From contig CM057841.1 in NCBI GenBank assembly GCA_030068075.1, positions 40,589,030 through 40,653,029 of the forward strand: DNA of 64,000 nt. The letters run 5' to 3'. Source of the stretch: Paguma larvata (lineage: Eukaryota; Chordata; Mammalia; Carnivora; Viverridae). Positions 1-15,589 of this stretch are shown in pieces. Positions within the stretch are counted from its first letter, which is position 1; every line of letters starts with the position of its first letter. The notes below the pieces were generated by a model. The model made no database searches. It worked only from the letters and a program-made list of their open reading frames with translations, and was not told the origin of the DNA. Position numbers and translations under genes: made by a program.

Positions 1-1160
1 CGGTTGGTGGCAGGGGGATTCTCATGAGCCTTGTGGACAAATGTCAGGACTATGACTCTTCTGTTGAAAGAGATAAAAAGCAATTGGAGGTTTCTGAGTT
101 AAGGTGTGACATGATCTATCTTTAAAGGGTCACTCTGGCTGAGTGAGGGGAGGAGTTTGAGAGCAGGGTAGCCCAAACAAGATCAGATAAGAAATCAGTA
201 AATTGAACTTGGAGATACTAGTAGGAAAAATGAGGAATGTTCAGATTTGAAATACTCCAGAGAAGAATTGGACAGGGTTTGCTTCTGAATTGGAAATGGG
301 CTGTGAGGGGAGAAGAAGACTCAGTCATGACCCTTGGGTTTGTCCATTGAGAAACTGGTAAGAGAGAATTACTATTTAGTGAGGGAAGATTGTAGAAGGA
401 GCCTATCTGTGTGTGGGGTTGGGAAGAAATCAGGAGTTTAGTTGGGGATGGATTAAATTTGAGATATTTAGTCAACTAGGTGGATAAACACATGAAGTCA
501 GCATTGGCTGAATGTGATAACCTAAGGATTAAGCATAAGAGTTCCAGGACTCAGTCTTGGGGCACTTCAGTACCACTTAGAGCAGGAGAGGATGAGGAGA
601 AATAGAAAAATGACAGGTGGTGGGTGACCAGTGAGGCAGGAAGAGAACCGAGTGACTGTTGTCCTAGAAGCCCAGTTAAGTATTTAAAGATCAAGGGAGT
701 TTAGGTCAGTGGTTGTTGATGTGACATGTGCAATGAGAACTAATAAATGACTCTTGTATTTAGAGAAAGAAAGAATTGACAGTAGTTCCAGTGGAAAGGT
801 AAGGTTAAAAGCCTAACTGGAATTGGTACAGGGGTAAATGGGAGGGGAAAGTCAACACAGTGAATGACCATCTTGTTCTAGGAGCTCTTCTGTAAAGAGA
901 GACCGAGGTATTTGACAACAGTTTAAGGAGAGTTTGGGATAAAGGGAGAGCTTTTGGTGAGATGGGAAATACTGCAGTGTTTCTGTAGGTTGATGATAAT
1001 GATATAGTGAATAGGGGAAACTTGAAAATCCAAAAAAGGAGGAAGATAACAGCAGAAGAGCTGTCCCTGGCTAGGGGAGAAAGGGCCCAAGCACACTGGA
1101 TAAATTGGTATATGAAGTAAGGTGAGGTCACTGATAATAACAAGAGCAAACACACATCCT
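1..1160. repeat. Old, decayed interspersed repeat, family unassigned
   Basis: This stretch is rich in G and A on the plus strand and has the phrase structure of a long ancient mammalian repeat I have seen in other genomes, for example the stretches around 420-470 (caggagtttagttggggatg) and 555-575 (cttggggcacttcag). ORFs on the minus strand are short, start at non-ATG codons and resemble no protein I know. A related-looking stretch occurs at about 27650-28157 and 28511-28900. I infer an old transposable-element relic and cannot name the family. Confidence 0.4.
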
Positions 1161-3706
1161 TGTGGATTTAGATGCAGGGACTTGGGTGTATTTGATGATG
1201 GATGCAGGTGTAACTTACTCTTCTGATATGGCTTCTATTTTCTCAGTGAATCAAAGGAAATTATGTTCTTTTCCTAGTCTTATAGCAATAAATCACAGGT
1301 CATCTGGATTTCATATTCCGAACTAGGTTCTTCCCATGACACTGCAATGGTATTGCCTAATCTTCAGGTAAAAACAACAAACAAACACAAACTAAAACTC
1401 TTCTGCATTGTAGACATACTCATTGAGTGTTAATATTCTGAAGAAAGGTTTCACTCGGTTACCGAAGTTCATATTGGAACTATTTGTATTGGCTAGAGGC
1501 ATCCGCTGAACTTTTCCACTTATATAGCTGATTTTCCTCAAGTTTCCAAAGCTCAAGATTAAAAGTAATAACCTAATATACATAGAAAGGTTATGAGAGC
1601 AGTATTGGTAACACCACTTTTAAAATTAGTTAATTAAGGTTTCAACTGGACTAAGAAACCTGATCACTATTGTACTCTGACTCTTAGCATGGCTAATCAG
1701 GCTAAGTATTTGGTGGATGAGATTATTGTTTAGTCACCTTTCAATTACAATAAACAATAATCTCATTGGAAAGTGGCTTAAGTATCTACTGCTGATTCGA
1801 GTCCAAGACCATTTAATTCAATGACTCACCATCACCCAGTGGACTAGGTTTCCACCAGCTTCACATTTTGCCACCCTTAACTTGTAGCTCATTCAAATAA
1901 GGCAGCTTGGCACTCTGGAGGCTGAACTGAGGGAACATTGCTGTCTTATGTCTCTTTAAGATCAAGGGAAAATTTTCTAGAAAATCTCCCAGATCCTGAC
2001 TATAGATTCGTCTAAATTTTATACCTACACACACCTAAACATTTCAACTGGAAAGATAAATGAGACCATCATGATATGACCTTAGACCAAGAAAGATTCA
2101 GGTCATGAAGCTGAGGTGGGCTCAGTCTCCCTTGGGACATGGCCATTTAGAGGGTAATAAAGTCAAGATCAGGGTGAGCAAGCAAGAAGGGGGATGGAAT
2201 GTATGTAGTACGCAGCCAATCATCTTGTGTCCAAATGGATGGACTGGGTTTTAAATCCAGATTTGACTGATGCCAAAGTCCAGTTTATGTCCTTAAGAAA
2301 ACAATTTCTTATCATTTTTCTTCTCCTTTTTTTCCTCTCCTCCTTTTACTTCTTTCCTTCACATATACTTTTGCTCTGAATGTTCTAATAGCCTCTGCCA
2401 ATTAGTTAAGCTTAATTGTCCCATAAGTAGGGAGATCCTTAAAAACTGTAGTCCTGAGCAAAGTGTAATTCATCTAGGATTGGTCTAGGGTCATCTCTCT
2501 CACAGGACTTTATTGATCTTGGTTAAAAATTAATTATTTTATTAAGTCACTAAATAATAGATTTTTATACTAACATGAATTTACTTATGATCATATTTAC
2601 TTAAAATCAGATTTGCAGAGGTCAAGGAATCCATTAAAAGGCCTATCATTTATCTGATGATGGGTCTACATCAATGAGATAAGGAGTGACCTCTCAGAGG
2701 TCAAGATTTTTTTTTTAAAGAAGGAGTAAAACCTATTGAATGGGAACTATACCAGGTACAGTATACATAAACCAAAGGTTTTAAAATGTCCTTCAGGCTG
2801 TCTCTGATGGACGTATCCCTCATCTTGAAATTCTGGCCTCACCTGCTACCACTTGCTCTCATTGAAGTTACTTCTACATAGTTCATATTTATAGTTCATA
2901 GTGCTTTGTGGCCTTTGCAATAACTGATCTTTTGTCTGTAGTTAGTACAACTTTATTATTATGATGCCTTCCTTAACAACCATTTATAAAATAAGTCCCT
3001 GCCTTCTAATCATTAGCACTTTCTATTCCACTTCATGGTTTGTTTGTTTGTTTGTTTGTTTGTTTCCTTCATAGCCTTTAACAATACCAAGCACACTATC
3101 TATTTGTAAAGTTTTACTGGTCCTTCTTCACCCACAGAAAGTGAAATCCAATAGGCTATGGTGTTTTTTTTTCTCTTTTATTCCTTCTTATACCTTGATT
3201 ATGCAAAAGTGTCTAGTATGTAGTAGATAATCAGTACTTCCAGAATAAATCAGTAAATTGTAATCTGTGCTTTCCAGAAGCTCCCAATCTGTTGGGAACA
3301 GCATGTAAACCAGTGGACCAACCTACTGACCAACCAACCCAGCCGCCATCCAGCCATCCACCAAATGAGTCCCACTGCACTAACAACATGAGACTTTAGA
3401 ACACCATACAGAGTTAGCCTGACTGAAATCCACTTCCAGGAAGTCTTCTTAAAGGTTAGGAAGTCTTCTTAAAGTCTCTAATCTCTAGTCCTTCCATTAG
3501 TAAATAGTTTTTGTTTTTGTTTTTGAGAAGTTAGATTATTTGTATAAAACCATTTATATAGTGCCTGACATAGCATAAGTGTTTAACATACACATGTACA
3601 ATTTTATTACGTAAAAAAGAATAAATAAAAATAAAATAAAATAAAGGTTAGATTCAATGTGATCACAGATCAGCTCTGACTGGAGAGTTCAGAAAAAGAA
3701 AAAAAA
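1161..3706. other. Unassigned non-coding DNA with small simple repeats
   Basis: I see no gene and no confidently assigned element here. It contains a perfect hairpin at 1717-1766, a (TTTG)n run at 3039-3065, a 17-bp sequence repeated with period 20 at 3438-3454 and 3458-3474, and an A-rich AATAA-type tract at about 3613-3646 just before the first SINE. Confidence 0.5.
1717..1766. repeat. Perfect 16-bp inverted repeat with 18-nt loop
   Basis: Bases 1717-1732 (ATGAGATTATTGTTTA) are the exact reverse complement of 1751-1766. The 18-base spacer has no internal pairing. The stem is AT-rich and does not match the SINE, L1 or mariner termini I know. It may be a relic of a small inverted-repeat transposon or a chance hairpin. 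Confidence 0.75.
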
Positions 3707-3925
3707 GGGGGCACCTGGGTGGCTCAGTCGGTTAAGCGTCCGACTTCGGCTCAGGTCATGATCTCACAGTTCATGGGTTCAAGCCCTGCGTCAGGCTCTG
3801 TGTGGACAGTTCAGAGCCTGGAGCCTGCTTCCGATTCTGTCTCCCTCTCTCTCTGCTCCTCCCCCGCTCATGCTCTGTCTCTCAAAAATTAAATAAACAT
3901 TTAAAAAAATTAAAAAAAAAAAAAG
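3707..3925 (+). mobile_element. Felid tRNA-derived SINE (SINEC/CAN), plus strand
   Basis: The 5' head (gcacctgggtggctcagtcg) is the tRNA-derived part with a Pol III A box. It is followed by the gcctggagcctgcttc segment, a CT-rich stretch and an A-rich tail. Short ORFs on both strands here are by-products of the SINE. The flanks are both A-rich, so a target duplication cannot be read cleanly. Confidence 0.95.
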
Positions 3926-6140
3926 AAATGAGCCTAAAACTAAAGAAGTACATTCTGATTTATTTTCTACTACAGTTTTCCTCATTTCACAAGCTCGTGG
4001 GCAAAAGCAGGGAAATTCAAAGTTATAATGCAACTTAAATATGATATTATATAACCAGATGTAACTAAGTTACCTTCGTTATCACATATTTTGTGTTTTC
4101 TATAATATAAAATTTTCTGTTATTTTGATGGGATTTTGCTACCAAAGTTGAGGATATGGTGCTTTCTTCTGCTTAATTATATGTTATAACATATAGACCG
4201 TTAGATCATGATTTGCACAGAGTAGGTACATAAAGAACATTAGAATTCAAAACTATAAACTGCCATGTTGATATGGGGCAACTAATATGCTACTTGTGTC
4301 AAAGGAAGAAAAAAAACACATTATTACACTTAATAACAATTATCTAGGAAATGTTGAGTTGTTATTATTCTTTATTAGTTCTAGTTGTATTCATGTTAAA
4401 TGGATGAAACCTGAATTAAAAGGTGACATTTGGGCTATTTCCTTAAAAAATGTGATTTCTCAGTCTTTAAATACATTTCCTTGGTTTGTGTTTTCATCTA
4501 GGCAACTTTGCTTCTCCAATGTTATTTAAAATTAAATTTGTTCTTTGGTTCGTTACAATGCTTAGCAAGTTAATAAGTTTATAAATCATAATTAACTACT
4601 ACTTTCTATTCTATTGCCCTTTTGAATTGCTTTCTTTTTTACTTTTTTCATTTTTTTTCCTTTCCAATGTAATTTGCCACATGCATGCTCTATTTTAAAG
4701 ATGGGTAGATTTTATTTTCAAGGTGTGGTGAGTTGGCATCACTGGAAATGTGTAACCATGTCATGAGTGATGTACACATGAGTGTCTGTGTGTGTATGCT
4801 TGCACATGTGTGTGAACATACATGTGTGTATAAAACCTTAACTTTTTAAGCTTAACAGCATCATTTTTTATAAAGATTCTCCTCTCCTTTGCTCTGTGCA
4901 ACTCCTGAACCATGTTGATTCCAGAATGCCATCAGGGACTCCTTATTTCTGTACAATAAAAGGAAGTCAAATAAAGTATAATGAATTTTCAGACAGTTCA
5001 GCAAAGCTTTAAAATGTTCAAAGAGAGAGTCAAAAGGCTTCAGTCATTAGGATTTTACTTAGGGAATGTGGGTGAGCTTCATTAGAATGTGAAACCACAG
5101 GAGGCAGAAACGAATCCAGCAAATGCCTCGTTTTTCATTGTATCAGATCACACAGGAACTCCCAAGTGCTGGGTCTAGAAAGAACTGTGGTTTTAACAAG
5201 AAGGGGTGCAGAGGCAAGTGGCAATAATCACTGGGCCATAGGCCTAGCTGTGCTTAAACATGTGCACGTCCTTCCCCATCGTCTGGCACACTCTGCCCTC
5301 ACACGCATTGCTGTGCACCTGTACGCCAGCACACACACCTGCTTGTCCATGCTTTTCTTAAGCCTGAGACATTCATGTCACTCTCCTGAATTTCTGCCTT
5401 CTCTCCTGGTCATTACAGGTTTTCCCTGTTGTTTGGTTTTCATTCTTGTTGGAAGAGTTTAAATTTTACACTGATGCCCCCCTTCCAAAATATTAACTGT
5501 GATTTATGCCGTACATTGATGTAGTCACTCCCAGACACTTTTGACAGTTCTCTCGTGTTTTTGCAAGTACTGTGTTTCCCTCTGTGAGGTGTGAGGACAG
5601 GCGCGTGCTCCTCAGAGTCTCCACCATCAAATCTGAGGTGCCAACAGTCTCTACATCTTCCACTCATTTCTTGGGTTATTTTGCAATTTTCCATAATGCA
5701 TGTCACAAGAGACCATCTTCTATAGTGACTTTTTAATTGATGCTACTACAAATCCACAGCCCCCTGCACTTCCCTTACCCCTCACTCGCTGATGTCACAT
5801 CTCCCACGTCTGGCTGGCCAGGCCAGGTCAGAACCTGTTTCCACAACTGCAGATAAGGATCTTTTGGAAAAAAAAAAAATCTAGTGCGACGACCCTCTGG
5901 ACCCTAAGGGAACCCCAGCCGACTTTGCCTTCCACCTTTGTCTCTGGTCCAGTGACTGACTAGTTCCATGTGCACGTACTTATCTTCACAGTTACCTTTA
6001 CAACTGAGAATTCACTCAGATGCGGTCCCAAACTTTTCTACTGCACCTTTGACTTAAGATATTGAGCCCCTTTTGGTCCTCCTATCATAAAAATGGATCT
6101 GTAATGTAGGCCTTGATGATACCTATCCTGAAAGTGGTTC
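3926..6140. other. Unassigned non-coding DNA
   Basis: AT-rich sequence with no gene I can support. A degenerate TG-rich tract lies at about 4785-4832. The ORFs of 80-98 codons (4287-4529, 5166-5462, 5440-5706 minus) show no domain or motif and are at the length expected by chance. Confidence 0.5.
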
Positions 6141-6392
6141 AAAAGTAGGTTTTTAGGAGCGCCTGGGTGGCTCAGTCGGTTAAGCGTCCGACTTCAGCTC
6201 AGGTCATGATCTCATGGTCTGTGAGTTCGAGCCCCACGTTGGGCTTTGTGCTGATGGCTCAGAGCCTGGAGCCTGCTTTGGATTCTGTACGTCCATCTCT
6301 CTCTGCCCTTCCCCTGCTCACGCTCTGTCTCTATGTCTCTCAAAAATAAATAAACATTAAAAAAAAGAGAGAGAAAAAAAAGTAGGTTTTTA
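6141..6392 (+). mobile_element. Felid SINE with perfect 15-bp target-site duplication
   Basis: A near-consensus copy runs from about 6156 to 6377. It has the tRNA-derived head with A box (tggctcagtcggttaag) and B box (gtgagttcgagcccc), a CT-rich body, and an A-rich tail ending in gaga/A runs. The 15-bp sequence AAAAGTAGGTTTTTA occurs at 6141-6155 and again at 6378-6392. The perfect duplication and low divergence suggest a comparatively recent insertion. Confidence 0.97.
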
Positions 6393-7021
6393 TACAAAAT
6401 TGGGGAAATGCAGCATTCTAGACCCAGAGAAACTTTAGTAAATTATGTTACAAATGAGAGAGAAATAACAGAAATCCACCATTTTCTGGTAAATTCTTTC
6501 TGCTGAGGTAGTAGGTCAGGCTAGCACTGAGATAGAGAATACTGGCATCTAGTGTCACCTCTCTCACACACCTTCAGTAAGGGCTATTAGAGAACTATCT
6601 TCCTTTCTTTGAAATTTAATTTTCACATTTTCAAAAGAAGACAACATGATTCAAAAAAAAAAAAATTTCCCAGCTCTTCCATCACATGGCAGCCCTGCTG
6701 TGTTACATTGCAAAGGCATGGTATAGGAAGGGGAAGAGTTTATCAACCTTTCTATTTTCCACCACACCACACCTCAGGGTTGAAGTGAGAGCATTAGAGA
6801 AAATGAGGCATAAATGCTTAAAAACATAGAAGATATTCAATAGGTTTTAGGTCTTATCACACAGAGGGATTTAACCTATCTGTATTAATATATTAGAACA
6901 CATCCTGAATTAAAAGCTTGCATAAGACATTTGATACCTATTTTTACTATATTGATTTTTGAATAACAGTAAAACCTTTTCTTCTCTCCAGAGGCCAGAC
7001 AGAGAAGACAACTTCTTTAAA
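6393..7021. other. Unassigned non-coding DNA
   Basis: No gene or confidently assignable repeat is visible. There is an A-run at about 6652-6665. Confidence 0.45.
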
Positions 7022-7480
7022 GTCTGTATTAGTCAGGTAGCTCACATTATGTTATGCTAAGAAAGTGCCCTCAAGTGTCAGTAGTTCACAACCAACGATT
7101 ATTCTCGTTTATTCTACATGTCCATCATGTGTTGGATGTGGCCTGCACCTGCACTATGCCACTTTTATGCCAAAACTCAAGCTGAGAGAGATTTTTGTTG
7201 GGAATATTTCCATTTCTGTGCCAAGAGGGACCATGCATGTTGTGACCACACGGTGACTTAAGAGTTTCTGTTTGCACGTGCACATGTTATTTCCACTCAT
7301 ATTTCATTCACCATGTGAGTCACAAGGCCATACCAGAAGGCAATGAGGCCAAGATATTAAAACCTCTCCAAGGCAGACCCAATAGATATTCGAGAGTCCC
7401 ATATCAAAGGAGGCAAACATGAAGTATTAGAGGAGAAGATGAAAACATGTGCAGACATCTACTGGATAAAAATCATTTGG
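7022..7480. repeat. Probable old LTR-like interspersed repeat
   Basis: The opening (gtctgtattagtcaggtagc) and later phrases such as tctacatgtccatcatg and aaggccataccagaaggcaa match the pattern of an old mammalian LTR-type repeat beginning TGTATTAGTCAGG. It is heavily mutated. The family assignment is from memory of such consensus sequences and was not checked. Confidence 0.45.
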
Positions 7481-7886
7481 CACAAAATGCCAATGCTCTG
7501 GTCTCTACTCTATCATTACTTTGCCATGTAATCATAATCAGTTCACATGATATTTCTATGAATAAGGCCATTTTTAATTTAAAATAGAAATACAATCCCT
7601 GTTGCCTACTTTCTGGAATTGATAATAGGAAGGAATTAGGTCACTGAAGTGTCAGAGTGTTTTGCAAATCAGTCAAAACATAAATAAAAGTCCAGAGGGA
7701 TCCAGTGTCAGATGCCACCATTGTTTATTCACCCCACAAATCAGGAATTGTTCTAAATAGGGAGAGCCTCCATTCTATAACCCAGTGGTATCTGCAACAT
7801 GAAGCAAGAAAATAAGTAAAGATTTACTTCATCCTTTGTATCTTGGAAGAGTACTAATTAAATGATACTGTTTTCAAAGAAATGTC

Positions 7887-8082
7887 CAAATATTTAAAAA
7901 GGTTATCATTTTAGGTGAGAATAAAATCTGTTCTTGATGGGCCTTGATGTGTCCAAATATTAAAACTTGATGTCATTTTCAATGAGAAGCAAGTCTATTT
8001 CTGTTGTGTTTTGTGTTCAGATATTAAAAATGGATAGCATTTTAGGTGAAAAGAAAGTCTGTTCTTGACATGTCTACAGATT
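7887..8082 (+). repeat. Diverged three-copy tandem repeat, unit about 65 bp
   Basis: Three units start at 7887 (caaatatttaaaaagg), 7954 (caaatattaaaacttg) and 8018 (cagatattaaaaatgg), giving periods of 67 and 64 bases. Each continues with a related tcattttaggtgag / agcattttaggtgaa phrase and an aagtctgttcttgac-type phrase. Units 1 and 3 are more alike than either is to unit 2. It ends just before the MLT1 LTR fragment. Confidence 0.8.
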
Positions 8083-8117
8083 TGAGTAGATACACTCTAA
8101 AGGTGAGGTCTAACCAT

Positions 8118-8375
8118 TAGATCTTAATCAAGGTGTCTCCAAGGCCACACTCTGTCTGGAGATCAAGGAAAGGATCTGTTCCAGGACTTTATCCAAGTTT
8201 CTGGTACTTCCTTGGTTTGTGGCAACATGCCTCTGATCTTGACATGGCATTCTCCTTGTGTGCACTTTAATCTCTGTGTCTAAAATTTCCTTATTTTAAA
8301 TAAGGACATCAGTGAAATTGGGTTAGAGCCCACCCTAATAACTTTATCTTTATTAATTATATCTACAATGACACT
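8118..8375 (-). mobile_element. MLT1-type (ERVL-MaLR) LTR, 3' portion, split by later insertion
   Basis: In plus orientation the sequence reads as a reversed MLT1 LTR: aaggtgtctccaaggccaca, tggcattctccttgtgtgca, aataaggacatcag and gagcccaccctaataac are the landmarks. It stops at tctacaatgacact (8362-8375). The next bases expected of this LTR, tttccaaataagg, are found only at 11973, on the far side of the L1/HNRNPA1 insertion. This is an old endogenous retroviral LTR relic with no coding content. Confidence 0.85.
8370..8375 (+). repeat. Left copy of 6-bp target-site duplication of the composite insertion
   Basis: GACACT here is repeated at 11966-11971. The MLT1 LTR is continuous if one copy and everything between is removed, reading tctacaat-GACACT-gtttccaaataagg. 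This marks the outer edges of the L1 plus HNRNPA1 unit. Confidence 0.75.
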
Positions 8376-8445
8376 TTCATTTTATTTACTTATTTTTATT
8401 TTTATTTTTATTTATTTTTATTTTTATTTATTTTTAAAAGACACA

Positions 8446-8451
8446 TTTATT
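8446..8451 (-). promoter_or_regulatory. Polyadenylation signal of the HNRNPA1 retrocopy
   Basis: AATAAA on the minus strand lies in the sequence gctgaataaatgtgtctttt, which is the normal HNRNPA1 poly(A) site context. The A-rich tail begins about 15 bases downstream. Confidence 0.85.
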
Positions 8452-8774
8452 CAGCGTCATGATCAGACTATTACATTTAGCAATCAACAGCATGGGTGCA
8501 AAAAAAAAAAAATCTACATTAAAACCCTTTGTTGGAATGCTTTACACTTTCCACAGAACAGAAACTAAAATAACCTGTTATACAATTAGTCACAAATATA
8601 GTCCTCAAGTTTTTTGCCCATACACATGAGTATTGTCTAAAACATGTCTTCTTTGTAGCAGCTAGGCCCTGCCACCACTGTGCTTGGCTGAGTTCACAAA
8701 TCTGTTGTAACCTGTAGCTTCCCTTTCACTTCTCTGGCTCTCCTCTCCTGCTAAGCTTTGTTTCCTGGCAGTAA

Positions 8775-11965
<3,191 letters not shown>

Positions 11966-12056
11966 GACACTGTTTCCAAATAAGGTGATATTCTGAGGAC
12001 TGAGGGTTATGACTGCAACATATATATTCCTGGGGACACAATTCAACCCATAACAA
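11966..12056 (-). mobile_element. MLT1-type LTR, 5' end, continuation of the 8118-8375 piece
   Basis: On the minus strand this starts at the LTR 5' terminus (ttatgggttgaattgtgtcc) and runs to ccttatttggaaac, the standard opening of an MLT1 LTR. It resumes exactly where the piece ending at 8375 stops. The 6-bp GACACT at 11966-11971 is the right copy of the target duplication. Confidence 0.85.
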
Positions 12057-14469
12057 GTCCTACTTTAATTCACTGTGTGATTTTTATTAAGTCATTTTTA
12101 CTCTCTATCTTTCAATACCAGTTTCTTTGAGTTCACACCGCTTTGCCAGAGAATGTATGGAAGCACTCTCTCCTTCAAAATTCTAAGATCTTGAGGTACC
12201 AGACTCCCAATGTATTTTACAGAGGTTAAAACCAACCAGGGTGACCAAAAACATATTTGATCTGCTGATTTAAGAATTCATGAGAGATAACCGTTCTCCC
12301 TCAGAAGACTTTGGCCTAGGGAGAGAATCTTAAAATAACCAAATTGAAAGAAACTTTCATGGCCAACTATAGGAAACTGCCTTCCTTGTCAACTGGTTTT
12401 CTTGCCTCTCCCTCAATACTTCCAGTAGTGGGAAGCTCATCACCCCTAAGGCTGGCTTTTTCATGTTAGGATACTTAGAGCTGGTCAGATATTTCTTCTC
12501 AAAATGATCCAGTTTCACTCACCCAAAGGTTCAAATTTAATCCTCTGTGATTAGACTGAGTTAATGTCATCTACTTAGAGCCAATGTCAGCCCCCTTCCT
12601 TGCAGACAGTACTTATTTTTGACACTTTCGGGATAAATATTTGAAGCTACAGCATCCAGGGAGAGAAGATGGCTTGGATGTTTCTAGTTCTTTTATTCGT
12701 CAGTCTTAATTCCAAGTTCTTGAGCTCTCAGTCTGAATCACACAAAAGCAAAAATAATGACCCACCCAATCCAGTATTTGAACTGCTCACTGAACCTAGA
12801 GGAAAATCAGAGCTAGGATATTCTATCGGGAAAACATAAGCTGGGGCAGTTTTACTGCAGCCGTTAAGGCAATTTTAAGAAAAAAACATCTTTGCACTAC
12901 ATTTAGGAAGACAGATTAATTATGACATGCTTAGAAACCATTAATATGTGTGGATGCCTATCAAGTAATTATTCAAACCCACACATTCACAAGAAAAATA
13001 GGAAGATTCTTGCTAGAAATTTACATATACAAATTTGAAAAGTTCATTTCTAAACTCTGCTGTGATTTATACACCCACATTTTGATAATTTGAATTATGT
13101 ATTAAACACATACTTTAAAAATACTTGTCATTATAATATGCTTTACACAACAATGTGTTATATTTCTTGCTGAGAATTCATTGTTAATATATATTTATAG
13201 GACACATTCAAATGTATTAAGAAATGTAGATGCATTTATTGGTAACAAATGAAATTAATGAAGCATCTGTGAATGAGATTTTAATTTACTGTTACCTGAA
13301 ACTTAATAAAACCTTGAAGCCTGATTTATAAATTCATCAAGATGCTAAAATTGAGGGGTTTTTTTAAAGATAGGAGTGAAGGAAAATTAACATTTTTCTA
13401 CTTTTCTCCTAGCACAAAGCACAGTTTACTAAAGACTTCAATATGAATATGACATTGCAGTGACCTACAAAATAAAAGCAGTCAGGATTTAGCCTAGACA
13501 ACCTACCAGCAAAATTGTGTGTGTGTATATATATGTGTGTGCGTGTGTGTGTGTGTAATTTCATATATATGAAATTGACTATGATAGCTTCAAGGCAGCA
13601 CATGGAGGTGAGACAAAAGAAAGATTATCAGAGAATAAAAACACAGAGCATAAAGAATGTTAATTGCAGTATTATTTAAAACACCGTATTATAAAATCTC
13701 AATGAATCCTAATGAATCAGAGGATTTATTTGAGCCCGACAATGGCTAAGTACTTCTTAAAATGAAATCAAGAGAGATTAGAAAAAAGAAAAAAATAAAA
13801 AATAAAGGGTCCATCTTGAGCTTCAAAATCAGGAAATGAAGAAGCACTGCCTGCAAGGTCAGTGGAGAACTTGCAGATTCGTTCTGATTTCACCAACATA
13901 TTTAACTCTCTCCAAAACTGGGTCTTTGTTTCATAGTCAAGTCATTAGGCTCCACCCTTGGCAGTATTTTCTCAGCCCTTAGCTGTGTATTCTGTTCTTT
14001 ATTTCCTTTTCCGCCACATAGAAATGGAGACTTAATAAAAGCATATTTTATTTCCAATCTGCTATTTCATGGTTCTTGCCCTGATAATCATTACTTTTCT
14101 TTATTGCAAAACAATTTCTTTTTTAGAGGCGTGCATCTTGAATGACCATATTTATGTGCTAGCTGTTCCCTAAATGATAGCAAACTTCCCTTTAGCAACT
14201 CCAGCTCTTCTCTGTGGGCTGGGGACATGGATGGATTGAATGATTGATGGGCTTCATTGGTGAAAGAGGCTCCTGGCTTGACTCCCTTAGGCCAGAGCTG
14301 CACAGCCTAAGCAAAGTGGAGAGTTGATAAATTACTCAAATATTTTTGCCCAAGTTACTCTTGAAGCCCCACAACCCTAAATAGATCTGAGAACAGAGAG
14401 AAAATGCTGCTATGATTCCAAAGAACCCAAATCAAGTTCCTCTGAAGCAGAATAATGTCTTCCTCTACC
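12057..14469. other. Unassigned non-coding DNA
   Basis: No gene is supported. A short imperfect (TG/TA)n tract lies at 13516-13557. The remainder is AT-rich and I could assign no repeat with confidence. The ORFs present are under 75 codons and featureless. Confidence 0.45.
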
Positions 14470-14499
14470 ATCTCCTATGGAAAGTACTTACGGTAACTA

Positions 14500-14610
14500 C
14501 CGGTAGACTCAGGGCCAAGTCTTTACAACCTCTTTTTGCACTTTAATTTCCTCACTTGTAAAATATAAATTAACTCTTTCATTTCATCACTGCCTAATAC
14601 AGTACAAGTG
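14500..14610 (+). repeat. Probable MIR fragment
   Basis: The phrase ctcacttgtaaaatataaat, after ctttacaacctctttttgca, is the degenerate MIR core pattern (tttcctcatctgtaaaatg). It is old and short. Confidence 0.5.
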
Positions 14611-15482
14611 TGTTGTCCTGCCTCCGTGAATGAATGAATATATTACTGAGAAAAATCAGAGAGATTTAGTGATTTGTCCCCAAGCCAGCATTCCAACCCA
14701 TTTGGGGATTCCCAGTACACAACTCTGCCTCTCCAGGAGGATTTGCTCTGAGGGATATTGCACCAAAAGGTTGAAAGTGACAAGAACAAGACTGTCTGCC
14801 TAGGGCATTATATTCCCTTCTCTAAATTTTTGGTTTTTTACAATTCCTGGAACAATTCCTGTTTTACACTGTCTGTACATATAAAAGTTAAACTTGTTTT
14901 CATTTTATTTGTCTTGGTGTACCCTTAGCTGCCCCAGTGACATCTTATTTGTCTTATCCCTGCTGCTTTCTTGAGCTCCTCCTACCAAGGGATTTGATGC
15001 AGATGAACAAAAAACGGACAAAATACAAACAGAACCACATCTCAAGGATTACTCATAGGGAGAAGATGGAAGTCAATCAAGTCACCCTGGAGTTAGATTT
15101 TACTCGTCTATAATTTTTATTCTTATGTAACTAAAGATAGTCATGAGCTTGGAACCCAGCTTAAGAGTAGCCAGGAGTTCTATATTTTTCTTTCATTATA
15201 TTTCTTTCCATATTTTTCTATATATTTCACCCCTAGCCAGACCTTCTTTTGATATCCTCACCTTGTGAATCAGGTAGGAGTTTCTCTCTTTTTATAACAT
15301 GCGATGACTCTCAAAGCAAGAACACTACAAAAATTACTGTGAATTGCTTTCTCATCGTACTCCATTGGCAAGGCTAAAGCCTCAAGCTTTTCACATTGCT
15401 TGGCATTGTAATAACCAGAGAGAGCCTGGATCCTTACACTGAAAACAAAGACTTATCTATGTCAAATACTTTATCACATCTA

Positions 15483-15486
<4 letters not shown>

Positions 15487-15532
<46 letters not shown>
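15487..15532. repeat. (TA)n microsatellite, 23 units
   Basis: An uninterrupted AT dinucleotide run of 46 bases. The poly-IY peptides predicted on both strands are artefacts of it. Confidence 0.98.
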
Positions 15533-15535
<3 letters not shown>

Positions 15536-15589
15536 AAATGAACCAAAAAACATTTGTAGTTTGTATTCCTGTGATTTTTTTTTGGATAT

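Noticed and set aside
6156..6260. tRNA gene-like sequence with A and B boxes (also at the other SINE heads)
   Set aside because: These are the tRNA-derived heads of SINEs. They lack a foldable acceptor stem and are followed by SINE body and A tail.
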